From assembly GCA_002368865.1 (NCBI GenBank), contig DFDT01000193.1:1-12047 (forward strand): a stretch of 12,047 nt of DNA, given 5' to 3'. A program made the position numbers and the translations under genes. Within the stretch, counting starts at the first letter, position 1. Every line of letters starts with the position of its first letter. The notes beneath the pieces are model-generated. The model had not been told where the DNA came from and did no database searches. It was given only the letters and a program-made list of their open reading frames with translations. The DNA comes from Lachnospiraceae bacterium UBA3821 (GTDB lineage: Bacteria > Bacillota > Clostridia > Lachnospirales > Lachnospiraceae). This document shows positions 5,590 through 12,047 of the stretch, piece after piece.

Positions 5590-6231
5590 CTACTTCTTCA
5601 CACTCAGCGTCACCCCGTCCCCGACGGGCAAGATCACGGTCTGGAGCTCGGGATGGTGTGTCAGTTCATACAAATAATCCCGCATGCGGCTGTGGATGGT
5701 ACGATTCCGTCTCGTGACCGCAAAACGGGATTCTATGACATCTCCGTCCTGTAATACATTATCCGAAACCAGCAGGCCGCCCGGAGCGAGAAGCCGCATA
5801 ACCTCCGGCATGAAGTGTATGTATTGTCCCTTCGCCGCGTCCATGAAGATCAGGTCGTAGCTGTCTGTCAGTGTTTTCAGCAGATCCGCCGCATCGCCCT
5901 CCAGGAGCGTGATTCGGTCTTCTCTGCCTGCTTTGCGGAAATTCTCCTTTGCAACCGGGATTCGCTTCTCATATTTCTCGATCGTGGTGATATGGCAGTC
6001 CGCCGGCGCGTACTCGCTCATCAGAAGCGCCGAGAATCCCACCGCCGTGCCGACCTCCAGGATCTTGCGGGGTCTGGCGGATGTCATCAGAAATTTCAGG
6101 AGCTGTGCGGTGGATCTCCGGATGATCGGTACCTCCGCCTCCAGCGCTGTCTTTTCCAATTCGTCCAAATACGGGGGATTCGGCTCGTTCATGGAATCAA
6201 TAAATGTCAGCATCCTCTCATCAATTACCAT
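5590..6231 (-). CDS. trmR: TrmR-like O-methyltransferase (tRNA 5-hydroxyuridine methyltransferase)
   Basis: 213-residue class I S-adenosylmethionine-dependent methyltransferase of the small O-methyltransferase (family 3) type. SAM motif I EVGTAVGFSA is at 59-68; later come TTIEKYEKR (motif II acidic residue), LLEGDAADLL, DLIFMDAAKGQY with the metal-site Asp, and GGLLVSDNVLQDGDV. B. subtilis YrrM (TrmR), of the same family and in the same neighbourhood, methylates wobble 5-hydroxyuridine to 5-methoxyuridine. The next gene downstream encodes the U32 hydroxylase expected to make that substrate. The frame opens 7 codons earlier, but ATG 6231 has AAAGGA 8 nt upstream. It overlaps the end of the MltG-like gene by 11 bp, so the two are probably translationally coupled. 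Substrate is inferred from family and context. Confidence 0.85.
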   Translation of the reverse strand: MVIDERMLTFIDSMNEPNPPYLDELEKTALEAEVPIIRRSTAQLLKFLMTSARPRKILEVGTAVGFSALLMSEYAPADCHITTIEKYEKRIPVAKENFRKAGREDRITLLEGDAADLLKTLTDSYDLIFMDAAKGQYIHFMPEVMRLLAPGGLLVSDNVLQDGDVIESRFAVTRRNRTIHSRMRDYLYELTHHPELQTVILPVGDGVTLSVKK

Positions 6232-6661
6232 TTTTGCTGTCCTTTGTCTCAACGCTTTGGGCGTCTGAAGAAATCTCGGGCTCCGCCGCAGCGCTCTTTG
6301 CCGCGGGTACCATGGCCGCCATGATCTCCTCCGCTGTCATGGAAGTCCGCACCTCGTAGGTGCCGGGCTTAATGGCGTCCTTGTACTCCGAGCAGTAATA
6401 CTGCAGTGCAAAAAGCTTGCTGTCCCGAGTGAGGCCCTTACTCTCCATCAGCTCGCCGATCTCCCAGGCATTCATGTCCGGCTTCAGGGTTACGCTGACT
6501 GCACGCCCCTCGCCCACCGACATGGCGGGCTCCGTAAAGATCCTGTATCCGTAGTTGTAGCAGGTGGCTGCCCCTCTGTATATGATGAATATGGCCGCCA
6601 CGCCCAATACCAGCTTTAAAATGGCACTGAAAACTGCCAATATCAAATTTCCCGGTTTCAT
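6221..6661 (-). CDS. Short MltG/YceG-like membrane protein without the catalytic domain
   Basis: 146 residues from ATG 6661, chosen because GGAGG lies 6 nt upstream; a longer frame from 6703 has no comparable site. One N-terminal membrane segment (LILAVFSAILKLVLGVAAIF) is followed by an extracellular part with the LysM-like subdomain of YceG proteins (MNAWEIGELMESKGL, then IKPGTYEVRTSMTAEEIMAAM), and an Ala/Ser/Glu-rich tail. Full MltG transglycosylases have about 330-350 residues, with an endolytic domain carrying a catalytic Glu after this subdomain; that domain is absent. The stop lies inside the start of trmR, so there is no room for a frameshifted remainder. Position matches B. subtilis yrrL (mltG), just before yrrM. 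It may bind peptidoglycan or regulate a partner; lytic activity is not expected. Confidence 0.75.
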   Translation of the reverse strand: MKPGNLILAVFSAILKLVLGVAAIFIIYRGAATCYNYGYRIFTEPAMSVGEGRAVSVTLKPDMNAWEIGELMESKGLTRDSKLFALQYYCSEYKDAIKPGTYEVRTSMTAEEIMAAMVPAAKSAAAEPEISSDAQSVETKDSKNGN

Positions 6662-6714
6662 CTCAGTCCTCCATCCGTTTCTGTCGGCATCTTCGGTATT
6701 CATTCACCACGGTG

Positions 6715-7035
6715 TCATTCAAAATGCATGGCATCCGTCAGCCGCAGGTTGATCTCCTGCATCAGCCTGCAAAACGCCAGCTCTGCCGCCAGGAATTCAT
6801 CCACGATCGGATTCTCCCGAAACTTTGCATATTCTCTCTCAAATCCGTCTATCTCGGCTATGGTCGTGTGTTCATTTGTCTGCAATTCCAGATTGCGCCT
6901 GCGGAACTCATCGATCTGTGCTTTCAGCTCAGGCATGGCGTTCACCCGGATCCTCTGAACATCATACTTTCTGTAAATCTCCGATGCCAATATGTCATCA
7001 ATCAACTGTTGCAGAGAACTCTCAATTTTATCCAT
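6715..7035 (-). CDS. ylbF: YlbF/YmcA-family protein
   Basis: 106-residue all-helical protein of the Com_YlbF family (former DUF964), with characteristic segments ELKAQIDEFRRRNLELQ and YAKFRENPIVDEFLAAELAF. In B. subtilis YlbF, YmcA and YaaT form a complex that influences RNase Y-dependent mRNA maturation, competence and biofilm formation. Only one cysteine is visible here (in AFCRLMQ), so iron-sulfur binding as reported for the B. subtilis complex is doubtful for this protein alone. GAGAGG lies 6 nt before the ATG. It follows rnj on the same strand after a 254-bp gap, placing an RNase Y-type cofactor beside RNase J. A weak promoter-like TATAAA (about 7052) precedes it, without a good -35 box. 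No RNase Y or partner subunit is in the window. Confidence 0.88.
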   Translation of the reverse strand: MDKIESSLQQLIDDILASEIYRKYDVQRIRVNAMPELKAQIDEFRRRNLELQTNEHTTIAEIDGFEREYAKFRENPIVDEFLAAELAFCRLMQEINLRLTDAMHFE

Positions 7036-7102
7036 TGTACACCTCTCTGTTTTATATCTCCCCGGGCATTTGTGAAACGTTTCCTTTCAGTATCGAATTG
7101 AA

Positions 7103-7227
7103 CATATTGTACAATTCATAGAAGGGGCGTTTGAGGACGTTGGTACTTAGGCACCGTACTTTGGTGGCTTAGTACCATTACGTCCGAAATCGAGCGAGAG
7201 CGTCCCCGCATATGAATGTACAATATG
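7103..7227. repeat. 125-nt imperfect palindrome (MITE-like or structured RNA element)
   Basis: Terminal arms CATATTGTACA (7103-7113) and TGTACAATATG (7217-7227) are perfect complements, extended by TTCATA/TATGAA (7115-7120, 7211-7216) with one bulged A, giving 17 bp. Inside lie GGGG/CCCC (7124-7127, 7204-7207), GGACGT/ACGTCC (7135-7140, 7180-7185) and a long hairpin GGTACTTAGGCACC/GGTGGCTTAGTACC (7142-7155, 7163-7176) with T:T and G:G mismatches and a 7-nt loop. No T-run follows on either strand, so it is not a simple terminator. It takes up about half of the 254-bp gap between rnj and ylbF; the rest shows no gene. It could be a non-autonomous palindromic mobile repeat or an mRNA processing/stability structure between the two cistrons. 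Confidence 0.7.
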
Positions 7228-7289
7228 GACAATGATACTCACAAAGAAACCACTTTTCACAATTGCTTGTTAGATCTCTATGGATATCG

Positions 7290-8969
7290 CTAGATTTCCA
7301 TTATGATAGGCAAAATCATCGGCCTTCTCTTGGTCTTCTTCCAGACATACTCGCCCAGCACGTCCTTGGTGACCGATTTCAGTTTGCCCCAATCGGTAAT
7401 GCCTCTGTCCAGGCAGTTCTGCAGCGCTTCATCCACGGTAATCCGGGCTTCTTCGATCAGCTCGTCGGATTCGCGCACATAGACGAAGCCTCTGGACACA
7501 ATGTCGGGACCCGCGATCAATGCGCAGCTCTCTTTTTCCAGGCTCATGACCACGATCAGGATGCCGTCCTCCGCCAGATGCTGACGGTCTCTGAGCACCA
7601 CATTGCCCACATCGCCCACGCCGAGGCCGTCCACCAGGATGCCGCCGGTGGGCACTTTGCCCGTGATCTTTGCATCTTCTTCCTCACTGAGCTCCAGAAT
7701 ATCTCCGGAGGACAGAATGAAGATATGGTCTTTTTCTATGCCCAGGCTCTCGGCGATCTTCGCCTGCGCCGTCAGATGCTTGTACTCGCCGTGTACCGGC
7801 ACGGAATATTTGGGTCTGGTCAAGGCGTAGATCAGCTTAATCTCCTCCTGGCAGGCATGTCCGGACACATGGGTATCCTGGAACACCACATCCGCGCCCT
7901 TGCGCAGCAGTTCGTTGATGATCTTGGTGACTGCTTTCTCATTACCCGGGATCGGATGGGAGGAGAAGATCACTGTGTCCCCCGCGCCGATGGTGATCTT
8001 GCGGTGCATATTGTTGGCCATTCTGGAAAGCGCGGCCATGCTCTCTCCCTGGCTGCCAGTGGTGATGATCACCTGCTGCTCGGGGGGAACATTTTTCATC
8101 TGGTCGATATCGATCAGAGTATTCTCCGGGATGCTGATGCACTCCAGGTTGATCGCCGTATCAATGATATTGACCATGCTGCGGCCTTCCACGCAGACTT
8201 TGCGGCCGAATTTGTACGCCGTATTGATGATCTGCTGCACCCGGTCCACATTGGACGCAAAGGTAGCGACAAAAATACGGGTATTCCTGTGCTCGCTGAA
8301 TAAAGTGTCAAACGCTTTGCCCACTGTTTTTTCCGAAGGGGTAAAACCGGGGCGCTCCGCATTGGTGGAATCGCACAGCAGTGCCAGTACGCCTTTTTTA
8401 CCCAGCTCCGCAAAGCGCTGCAGGTCAATGGCATCGCCGTACACGGGCGTGTAATCCACCTTGAAATCTCCGGTGTGGACCACAATGCCCGCCGGGGAAT
8501 AGATTGCCAGTGCCGCCGCATCCACAATGCTGTGGTTTGTGCGGATGAACTCCACCCGGAACTGGCCGAGATTGATGGACTGACCGAACTTCACCACTTT
8601 CCGCTTGGTGGTCCGCATCAGCTCATGCTCGGTGAGCTTGTGCTCGATGATGCCCATCGTCAGTCTCGTCGCATAGACCGGCACATTCATCTCCTTGAGG
8701 ATATATGGCAGCGCACCGATATGATCCTCGTGTCCATGGGTAATAACGATCCCCTTCACTCTGTCGATGTTGTTCTTTAAGTAAGTCACATCGGGAATGA
8801 CGAGATCGATGCCCAGCATATCATCGGCAGGAAAGGAAAGACCGCAGTCAACCACAATAATACTGTCCTCATACTCGAAGGCAGTAATATTCATACCGAT
8901 CTGTTCCAGGCCGCCCAAAGGAATGATCTTCAGTCTGGAACCTTCGTTATTCTCTTTTCTTTTTTTCAC
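7290..8969 (-). CDS. rnj: Ribonuclease J
   Basis: 559-residue metallo-beta-lactamase/beta-CASP ribonuclease with 5'-to-3' exonuclease and endonuclease activity in mRNA decay and rRNA/tRNA maturation. Zinc-site motifs are in place: HGHEDH at 78-83, NHSIVDA near 145-151 and HTGDFK at 165-170. The beta-CASP part includes CDSTNAERPGFTPSEKTVG, TTGSQGE, SGHACQEE (about 370) and PVHGEY (about 390), followed by a RNase J C-terminal region ending KTKRRPMILPIIMEI. Length matches the usual 555 residues. The start codon is GTG with GGAGG 7 nt upstream. It is the last gene of the ireB-ruvX-DUF1292-rnj run and starts 49 nt after the DUF1292 gene. A second RNase J paralogue, if any, is outside the window. 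Confidence 0.96.
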   Translation of the reverse strand: MKKRKENNEGSRLKIIPLGGLEQIGMNITAFEYEDSIIVVDCGLSFPADDMLGIDLVIPDVTYLKNNIDRVKGIVITHGHEDHIGALPYILKEMNVPVYATRLTMGIIEHKLTEHELMRTTKRKVVKFGQSINLGQFRVEFIRTNHSIVDAAALAIYSPAGIVVHTGDFKVDYTPVYGDAIDLQRFAELGKKGVLALLCDSTNAERPGFTPSEKTVGKAFDTLFSEHRNTRIFVATFASNVDRVQQIINTAYKFGRKVCVEGRSMVNIIDTAINLECISIPENTLIDIDQMKNVPPEQQVIITTGSQGESMAALSRMANNMHRKITIGAGDTVIFSSHPIPGNEKAVTKIINELLRKGADVVFQDTHVSGHACQEEIKLIYALTRPKYSVPVHGEYKHLTAQAKIAESLGIEKDHIFILSSGDILELSEEEDAKITGKVPTGGILVDGLGVGDVGNVVLRDRQHLAEDGILIVVMSLEKESCALIAGPDIVSRGFVYVRESDELIEEARITVDEALQNCLDRGITDWGKLKSVTKDVLGEYVWKKTKRRPMILPIIMEI

Positions 8970-9018
8970 AAAACTTCCTCCATTAATTTTTTATATCACA
9001 CTTAAAGCCTCTCCGGGC

Positions 9019-9300
9019 TTACTCTTCTTCGTCCTGTACAAACTCCACGTCATCCAGCATGTCTGCAAACACGCCGGAAACCGCTTTCAGCTCCTGTTCA
9101 TCCGACACGATCACAAAACGGCTCTCCGATTCGCCGTCTTCCGACAGATCTTTTAAGATCAGCGCCTCGCCGTCTCCCTCTTCAAAATCCGTCACCAGGA
9201 TATAGTTGTAGCCGCCGATCCTGGTCTGCTCCAGTACATAGAAATCCACAGAATCTTCGCTGCCTGCGTTAAAGGTTATTTTCTCCAGTTTGTTTTCCAA
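9019..9300 (-). CDS. DUF1292 (YrzB-like) acidic protein, TTG start
   Basis: 93 residues, strongly acidic, with the DUF1292 pattern: [40 protein letters not shown] and an acidic C-terminus EFVQDEEE. Function is unknown; members commonly sit beside ruvX, as B. subtilis yrzB does. There is no ATG at a sensible place: the only upstream ATG in frame (9363) would give a 21-residue leader unlike the family. TTG 9300 has AGAGG 10 nt upstream and yields the expected N-terminus MENKLEKI. This start lies inside ruvX, a 32-bp overlap, suggesting translational coupling. A short hairpin (AAGCC/GGCTT) overlaps its stop codon, without a T-run. Confidence 0.82.
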   Translation of the reverse strand: MENKLEKITFNAGSEDSVDFYVLEQTRIGGYNYILVTDFEEGDGEALILKDLSEDGESESRFVIVSDEQELKAVSGVFADMLDDVEFVQDEEE

Positions 9301-9724
9301 TTTCGTTCTTCCTCTTATCCAGATATCCTTGCAAAATAAAGGTTGCCGCAAGCATGTCCACATATTCCCTGCGGTGCTCCCTGCGGATGCCTGCCTCCAT
9401 CATCGTCCTGTCCGCCGCCACCGTCGTCAGACGCTCGTCCCACAGGAAAACGGGAAGTCCCGTCCGGCGCTCCAGCTTCTCTTTGAATTCCATGGTGAGC
9501 TCCACACGCACACCTTCCGTACCGTTCATGTGCTTGGGCAGCCCCAGCACCAGTTCCTCCACTTCGTATTCCACGATCAGTTCCTCGATCCGGGCCAGTG
9601 TCTGTCGCAGCTTGTTCTCCTCTTTGCGCCGTATGATCTCTACGCCCTGCGCCGTGAGAAGCAGTGCGTCGCTGACAGCCACCCCCACCGTCTTGGAGCC
9701 GAAGTCCAGTCCCATGATCCGCAT
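9269..9724 (-). CDS. ruvX: RuvX/YqgF: Holliday-junction resolvase-like, pre-16S rRNA nuclease
   Basis: 151 residues, RNase H-like fold. [19 protein letters not shown] carries the first catalytic Asp (7). [23 protein letters not shown] (second acidic residue) and [16 protein letters not shown] (last acidic residue) complete the family pattern. Relatives process the 5' end of 16S rRNA in E. coli and cleave branched DNA in some bacteria. AGGAGG lies 6 nt before ATG 9724. It sits between ireB and a DUF1292 gene, the same trio as yrzL-yrrK-yrzB in B. subtilis. Its 3' end overlaps the DUF1292 gene. Confidence 0.93.
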   Translation of the reverse strand: MRIMGLDFGSKTVGVAVSDALLLTAQGVEIIRRKEENKLRQTLARIEELIVEYEVEELVLGLPKHMNGTEGVRVELTMEFKEKLERRTGLPVFLWDERLTTVAADRTMMEAGIRREHRREYVDMLAATFILQGYLDKRKNEIGKQTGENNL

Positions 9725-9734
9725 GGAATTCCTC

Positions 9735-9998
9735 CTATTGCCAATCGCTGTTCTTGATGTACTCTGTCAGAAGCTCTTCCACCAGCTCATCGCGCTCCAC
9801 CTTCATGATCAGGCTTCTGGCGCCTTTGTGGCTGGTGATGTAGGTGGGATCGCCGCTCATAATGTAACCCACGATCTGGTTCACCGGATTGTATCCCTTC
9901 TCCGTGAGCGCCTCGTATACGGTGGAAAGCACCATTTTCACACCGGTCTCCGGTTCCGATTCCACTTTAAAAAATTGTGTGTTTTCTAAATTCTCCAT
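9735..9998 (-). CDS. ireB: IreB family regulator (DUF965)
   Basis: 87 residues, matching the family nearly end to end: [39 protein letters not shown] is the conserved centre. IreB of Enterococcus faecalis is a small dimer phosphorylated by the Ser/Thr kinase IreK and restrains cephalosporin resistance; the B. subtilis counterpart is YrzL. AGAAGGA lies about 7 nt before the ATG. It is the first gene of its operon, starting about 53 nt after the predicted transcription start, and its stop is 10 nt before ruvX. The N-terminal Thr residues, the phosphorylation region in the E. faecalis protein, are only partly visible here (ENTQFF). Confidence 0.92.
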   Translation of the reverse strand: MENLENTQFFKVESEPETGVKMVLSTVYEALTEKGYNPVNQIVGYIMSGDPTYITSHKGARSLIMKVERDELVEELLTEYIKNSDWQ

Positions 9999-10058
9999 AT
10001 GTTTTTCCTTCTCGCTTCTCTTATTCCTGTTGTAATACCGCTATTACCCTATTCTTAC

Positions 10059-10087
10059 ATCATAGCGCATTTGATCTGAAATTTCAA
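10059..10087 (-). promoter_or_regulatory. Promoter of the ireB-ruvX-DUF1292-rnj operon
   Basis: Minus-strand TTGAAA (10082-10087) and TATGAT (10059-10064) are 17 nt apart, immediately after the mtaB stop codon. The leader could form a small hairpin, GTAATA/TATTAC (10032-10047, 4-nt loop). No terminator separates mtaB from this promoter, so read-through from mtaB is also possible. Confidence 0.7.
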
Positions 10088-10090
10088 TCC

Positions 10091-11497
10091 TTATGTTTCG
10101 TGCTTTGCAAGCATCAGTTCGTCCGTGAGGAATCCGCGTACATAGACTCTGGTGATGGTGTTCCGGATGTCCTTGTCCCATTCCGGCACGGCAATCTTCA
10201 CATAATCCGCCGTATGCCCCACAAAATAAGTCTCCTTGTCGATGATCCGCATTTCCTCCCACAACACTTGGGCCCATTTTCCTATGTAGTCGCTGCGGAA
10301 CGCCCGGGACTGCTCCCGCTCCAGTTCGAACAGTTCGTCGCTCCTGGCGGATTTTGCGGCATCCGTGAGCTGATCCGGCATCCGGTCCGCAACGGTGCCT
10401 TCCCGCCGGGAATACTTGAAAATATGCATCTCAAAAAAGCCCACCTGCTCCAGAAAAGTCCTGGACTGCTCAAATTCTTCCTCTGTCTCCCCGGGGAAGC
10501 CCACGATCACGTCCGTGGTGATGGCCACGCGTTTGAAAGCCTGCCGCAGATACCGGACTCCCTGTAAGTATTCCCCCGTGGTATAATGTCTATTCATCCG
10601 TTTCAGGGTTTCGTCACAGCCGCTCTGCAGGGACAGGTGAAAATGCGGGCAAAGCTTCGGCAGCGCCGCCAGGCGTTTTGCCACATCCTCCGTGATGATA
10701 CGGGGTTCTAAAGAGCCCAGCCGGATGCGCTTCAGTCCCTCCACCCGGGCATGGATATGTTCCACCAGATCGATCAGGTAGCTCTCGCCCTGATAGGATT
10801 TTTTCCCCGCAAAATCAATGCCGTAGGAGCTGATATGAATGCCGGTGAGCACGATCTCCTGATAGCCGGACGCCACCAGTCCTTCGATCTCCCGGATGAT
10901 GTCTTCCTCCCGTCTGCTCCGCACTCTGCCTCTGGCATAAGGGATGATGCAGTAGGTGCAAAACTGGTTGCAGCCGTCCTGGATCTTGATGTACGCGCGG
11001 GTGTGCTCCGCGGTGTGCTTTAACGTCATCTCCTCGTATTCGCAGGAATCCCGGTTGATGTCGGGGATCGTAGTGTCGCCCAGAGTTTTGCCCAAAGCGG
11101 GCGCTGCGGGTGTTTCGTCCGGCGCCCCGCCGCCTGCCGCGCTCTTCAGATACGCCTCCAGAATCTCCACAATATCTTTTTTCCGGTTATTTCCGATGGC
11201 CAGATCGATGCTGTCATCCTGCTCCACACCCTCTCTGTCGGTCTGGACATAGCAGCCCACGGCGACCACGACGGCATTCGGATTTTTCTGCTTCGCCCGA
11301 TGCAGCATCTGCCTGCTCTTGCGGTCCGCAATGTTGGTCACGGTACAGGTATTTACAATATAAATGTCTGCGTATTGATCAAATGGCACAATTTGGTAGC
11401 CCTTTTCTTGTAACATTTGCATCATAACATCCAGCTCGTAGGAATTCACTTTACATCCCAGATTATGGAACGCTACGCTTTTCATGGAAGTTGCCAT
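10091..11497 (-). CDS. mtaB: tRNA t6A37 methylthiotransferase MtaB
   Basis: 468-residue radical-SAM enzyme that adds a methylthio group to t6A at position 37 of ANN-reading tRNAs, giving ms2t6A. The N-terminal methylthiotransferase domain carries the second cluster's cysteines, Cys15 (NLGCKVN), Cys51 (NTCTVTN) and Cys82 (VGCYVQT). The radical-SAM motif CNQFCTYC has Cys176, Cys180 and Cys183, followed by PYARGRVRSR and a C-terminal TRAM-like region. The NLGCKVNSYE start fits MtaB (YqeV) better than MiaB. Residues about 119-150 form an Ala/Gly/Pro-rich linker (AAGGGAPDETPAAPAL) longer than usual. ATG 11497 has GAGG 9 nt upstream; Met5 lacks a site. It is divergent from the HPr-like gene. Confidence 0.93.
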   Translation of the reverse strand: MATSMKSVAFHNLGCKVNSYELDVMMQMLQEKGYQIVPFDQYADIYIVNTCTVTNIADRKSRQMLHRAKQKNPNAVVVAVGCYVQTDREGVEQDDSIDLAIGNNRKKDIVEILEAYLKSAAGGGAPDETPAAPALGKTLGDTTIPDINRDSCEYEEMTLKHTAEHTRAYIKIQDGCNQFCTYCIIPYARGRVRSRREEDIIREIEGLVASGYQEIVLTGIHISSYGIDFAGKKSYQGESYLIDLVEHIHARVEGLKRIRLGSLEPRIITEDVAKRLAALPKLCPHFHLSLQSGCDETLKRMNRHYTTGEYLQGVRYLRQAFKRVAITTDVIVGFPGETEEEFEQSRTFLEQVGFFEMHIFKYSRREGTVADRMPDQLTDAAKSARSDELFELEREQSRAFRSDYIGKWAQVLWEEMRIIDKETYFVGHTADYVKIAVPEWDKDIRNTITRVYVRGFLTDELMLAKHET

Positions 11498-11530
11498 AGA
11501 AGTTGTCCTCTTTTTTGTACGCTTTTAGCC

Positions 11531-11559
11531 TTGACTTTTGCCTGCCGAAACTGTAATAT
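11531..11559 (+). promoter_or_regulatory. Promoter of the HPr-like gene
   Basis: TTGACT (11531-11536), a 17-nt spacer and TAATAT (11554-11559) point at the HPr-like gene, with expected initiation near 11566 and a leader of about 30 nt. The 100-bp divergent region must also serve mtaB, for which no equally clear promoter was found. Confidence 0.65.
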
Positions 11560-11597
11560 GGTGCTTGAAGGTATGACAAATTTAAGGAGGTACTATC

Positions 11598-11828
11598 ATG
11601 AAAACTGTTCAGATTTCATTAAATTCTATCGATAAGGTAAAAGCATTCGTAAACGACGTGACGAAGTTCGATTACGATTTCGATCTGGTATCCGGCAGAT
11701 ACGTCATCGACGCAAAGTCCATTATGGGTATCTTCAGCCTGGATCTGTCCAAGCCCATCGATCTGAATATTCACGCCGAGGACGGCATGGATGAGATCAT
11801 GGAGAGCCTGAAGCCTTATCTGATTTAA
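11598..11828 (+). CDS. HPr-like protein lacking the phospho-accepting histidine
   Basis: 76 residues with the HPr fold pattern. AKSIMGIFSLDLSKPIDLNI (39-58) matches the HPr Ser46 region KSIMGVMSLGIAKGAEITI, so Ser41 corresponds to the HPr-kinase target serine. The N-terminal GIHARPA active site, with the His15 phosphorylated by enzyme I, is replaced by NSIDKVKAF; the only histidine in the protein is in NIHAED near residue 60. It therefore should not carry phosphate in sugar uptake as normal HPr does. A regulatory, Crh-like role is plausible but unproven. AAGGAGG lies 7 nt before the ATG. The gene is monocistronic, between its own promoter and a strong terminator. Confidence 0.85.
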   Translation: MKTVQISLNSIDKVKAFVNDVTKFDYDFDLVSGRYVIDAKSIMGIFSLDLSKPIDLNIHAEDGMDEIMESLKPYLI

Positions 11829-11857
11829 TTTTTCAGAACATAGGAATTTGTTTTTTC

Positions 11858-11890
11858 AAACGTCTCAGGGAAACCCCTGAGACGTTTTTA
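11858..11890 (+). terminator. Strong rho-independent terminator after the HPr-like gene
   Basis: A perfect 13-bp stem, AAACGTCTCAGGG (11858-11870) and CCCTGAGACGTTT (11875-11887), has loop AAAC and is followed by TTTA. The T-rich tail favours the plus direction. It separates this gene from the convergent gene at the right edge. Just beyond it ATGCATTT is repeated (about 11895-11913). Confidence 0.88.
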
Positions 11891-11913
11891 TTTGCATGCA
11901 TTTACATGCATTT

Positions 11914-12047
11914 TTACTCTACAATGATCAGTTCGTCTGTCTCCAGAGCGGTCTTCACCAGTTCATCGATCTTCTCGTCCAGATTGTGCTCATGCCTGCG
12001 GATGACGTTCACATTGGGCTTCGTCACCGGGTGCTTCGCCACAAAGA
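11914..12047 (-). CDS. C-terminal end of an unrecognised protein (cut by window edge)
   Basis: A minus-strand frame enters from the right edge and gives 43 residues ending NLDEKIDELVKTALETDELIIVE before a TAA at 11914-11916. Codon choice and high GC at third positions match the neighbouring core genes, so it is very likely a real gene end. The tail is charged and probably helical (EHNLDEKIDELVKTALE) with a hydrophobic last strand (ELIIVE). Not enough is visible to name a family. It converges with the HPr-like gene and is separated from it by that gene's terminator. Confidence 0.7.
   Translation of the reverse strand, partial: FVAKHPVTKPNVNVIRRHEHNLDEKIDELVKTALETDELIIVE

Noticed and set aside
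7071..7085. Palindrome GAAACGTTTC as a CcpA cre site upstream of ylbF
   Set aside because: It misses at least two conserved outer positions of the cre consensus and there is no clear promoter next to it.
7263..8303. 346-codon open frame on the plus strand
   Set aside because: Antisense to rnj, with His/Asp/Gln-rich composition typical of the complement of a real gene.
8999..9022. Hairpin AAGCC/GGCTT at the end of the DUF1292 gene as a terminator
   Set aside because: The stem is 5 bp with no following T-run, and rnj downstream has no clear promoter, so read-through is more likely.

Overview
The window reads as a chromosomal segment of an anaerobic Firmicute, most likely a Lachnospiraceae-type Clostridia. 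This is inferred from the gene set (type III glutamine synthetase, RNase J, an IreB/YqgF/DUF1292 trio, YlbF, an HPr-like protein) and from strong Gram-positive ribosome binding sites. No species can be named from sequence alone.

Left part (1 to about 1230) is AT-rich and differs from the rest. It holds the 5' end of a tyrosine-recombinase integrase, a 69-residue excisionase-like winged-helix protein and, divergently, an XRE-type repressor. Between them lie two convincing promoters and a cluster of TCGTA/TACGA half-sites that looks like the repressor's operator region. A hairpin terminator closes the repressor gene. Next comes a self-contained tRNA-Gln(CTG) gene on the minus strand, with its own promoter and terminator. 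It has an odd acceptor stem (G:G at 3:70) and a 6-nt variable loop. The island/chromosome junction is probably near here.

From 1512 to 11497 everything is on the minus strand. In transcription order: mtaB (tRNA methylthiotransferase); then, from a clear promoter, ireB, ruvX, a DUF1292 gene (TTG start) and rnj (RNase J); then a 254-bp gap filled mainly by a 125-nt imperfect palindrome; then ylbF, a catalytic-domain-less MltG-like membrane protein and a trmR-like O-methyltransferase; then a 412-bp intergenic region; then a U32 protein (TrhP-like) and glnN from its own promoter. The order ireB-ruvX-DUF1292-mltG-trmR-U32 parallels the yrzL-yrrK-yrzB-yrrL-yrrM-yrrN/O neighbourhood of Bacillus subtilis, with rnj and ylbF inserted. 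The U32 protein and the methyltransferase would together make 5-hydroxy- and then 5-methoxyuridine at tRNA wobble positions. With MtaB, RNase J, YlbF and RuvX, the segment is strongly weighted to RNA modification, processing and decay.

The right end has a plus-strand HPr-like gene that lacks the phosphorylatable histidine, with its own promoter and terminator, and the C-terminal end of an unrecognised minus-strand gene.

The least expected structure is at 5192-5463. Eight copies of a palindromic site (best form TTTCGGCCGAAA) are arranged as four pairs. The strong sites are 74, 84 and 73 bp apart, close to whole turns of B-DNA, and the array ends just upstream of the U32 ribosome binding site. 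A GC-rich structured block and a low-complexity U32 N-terminus flank it.
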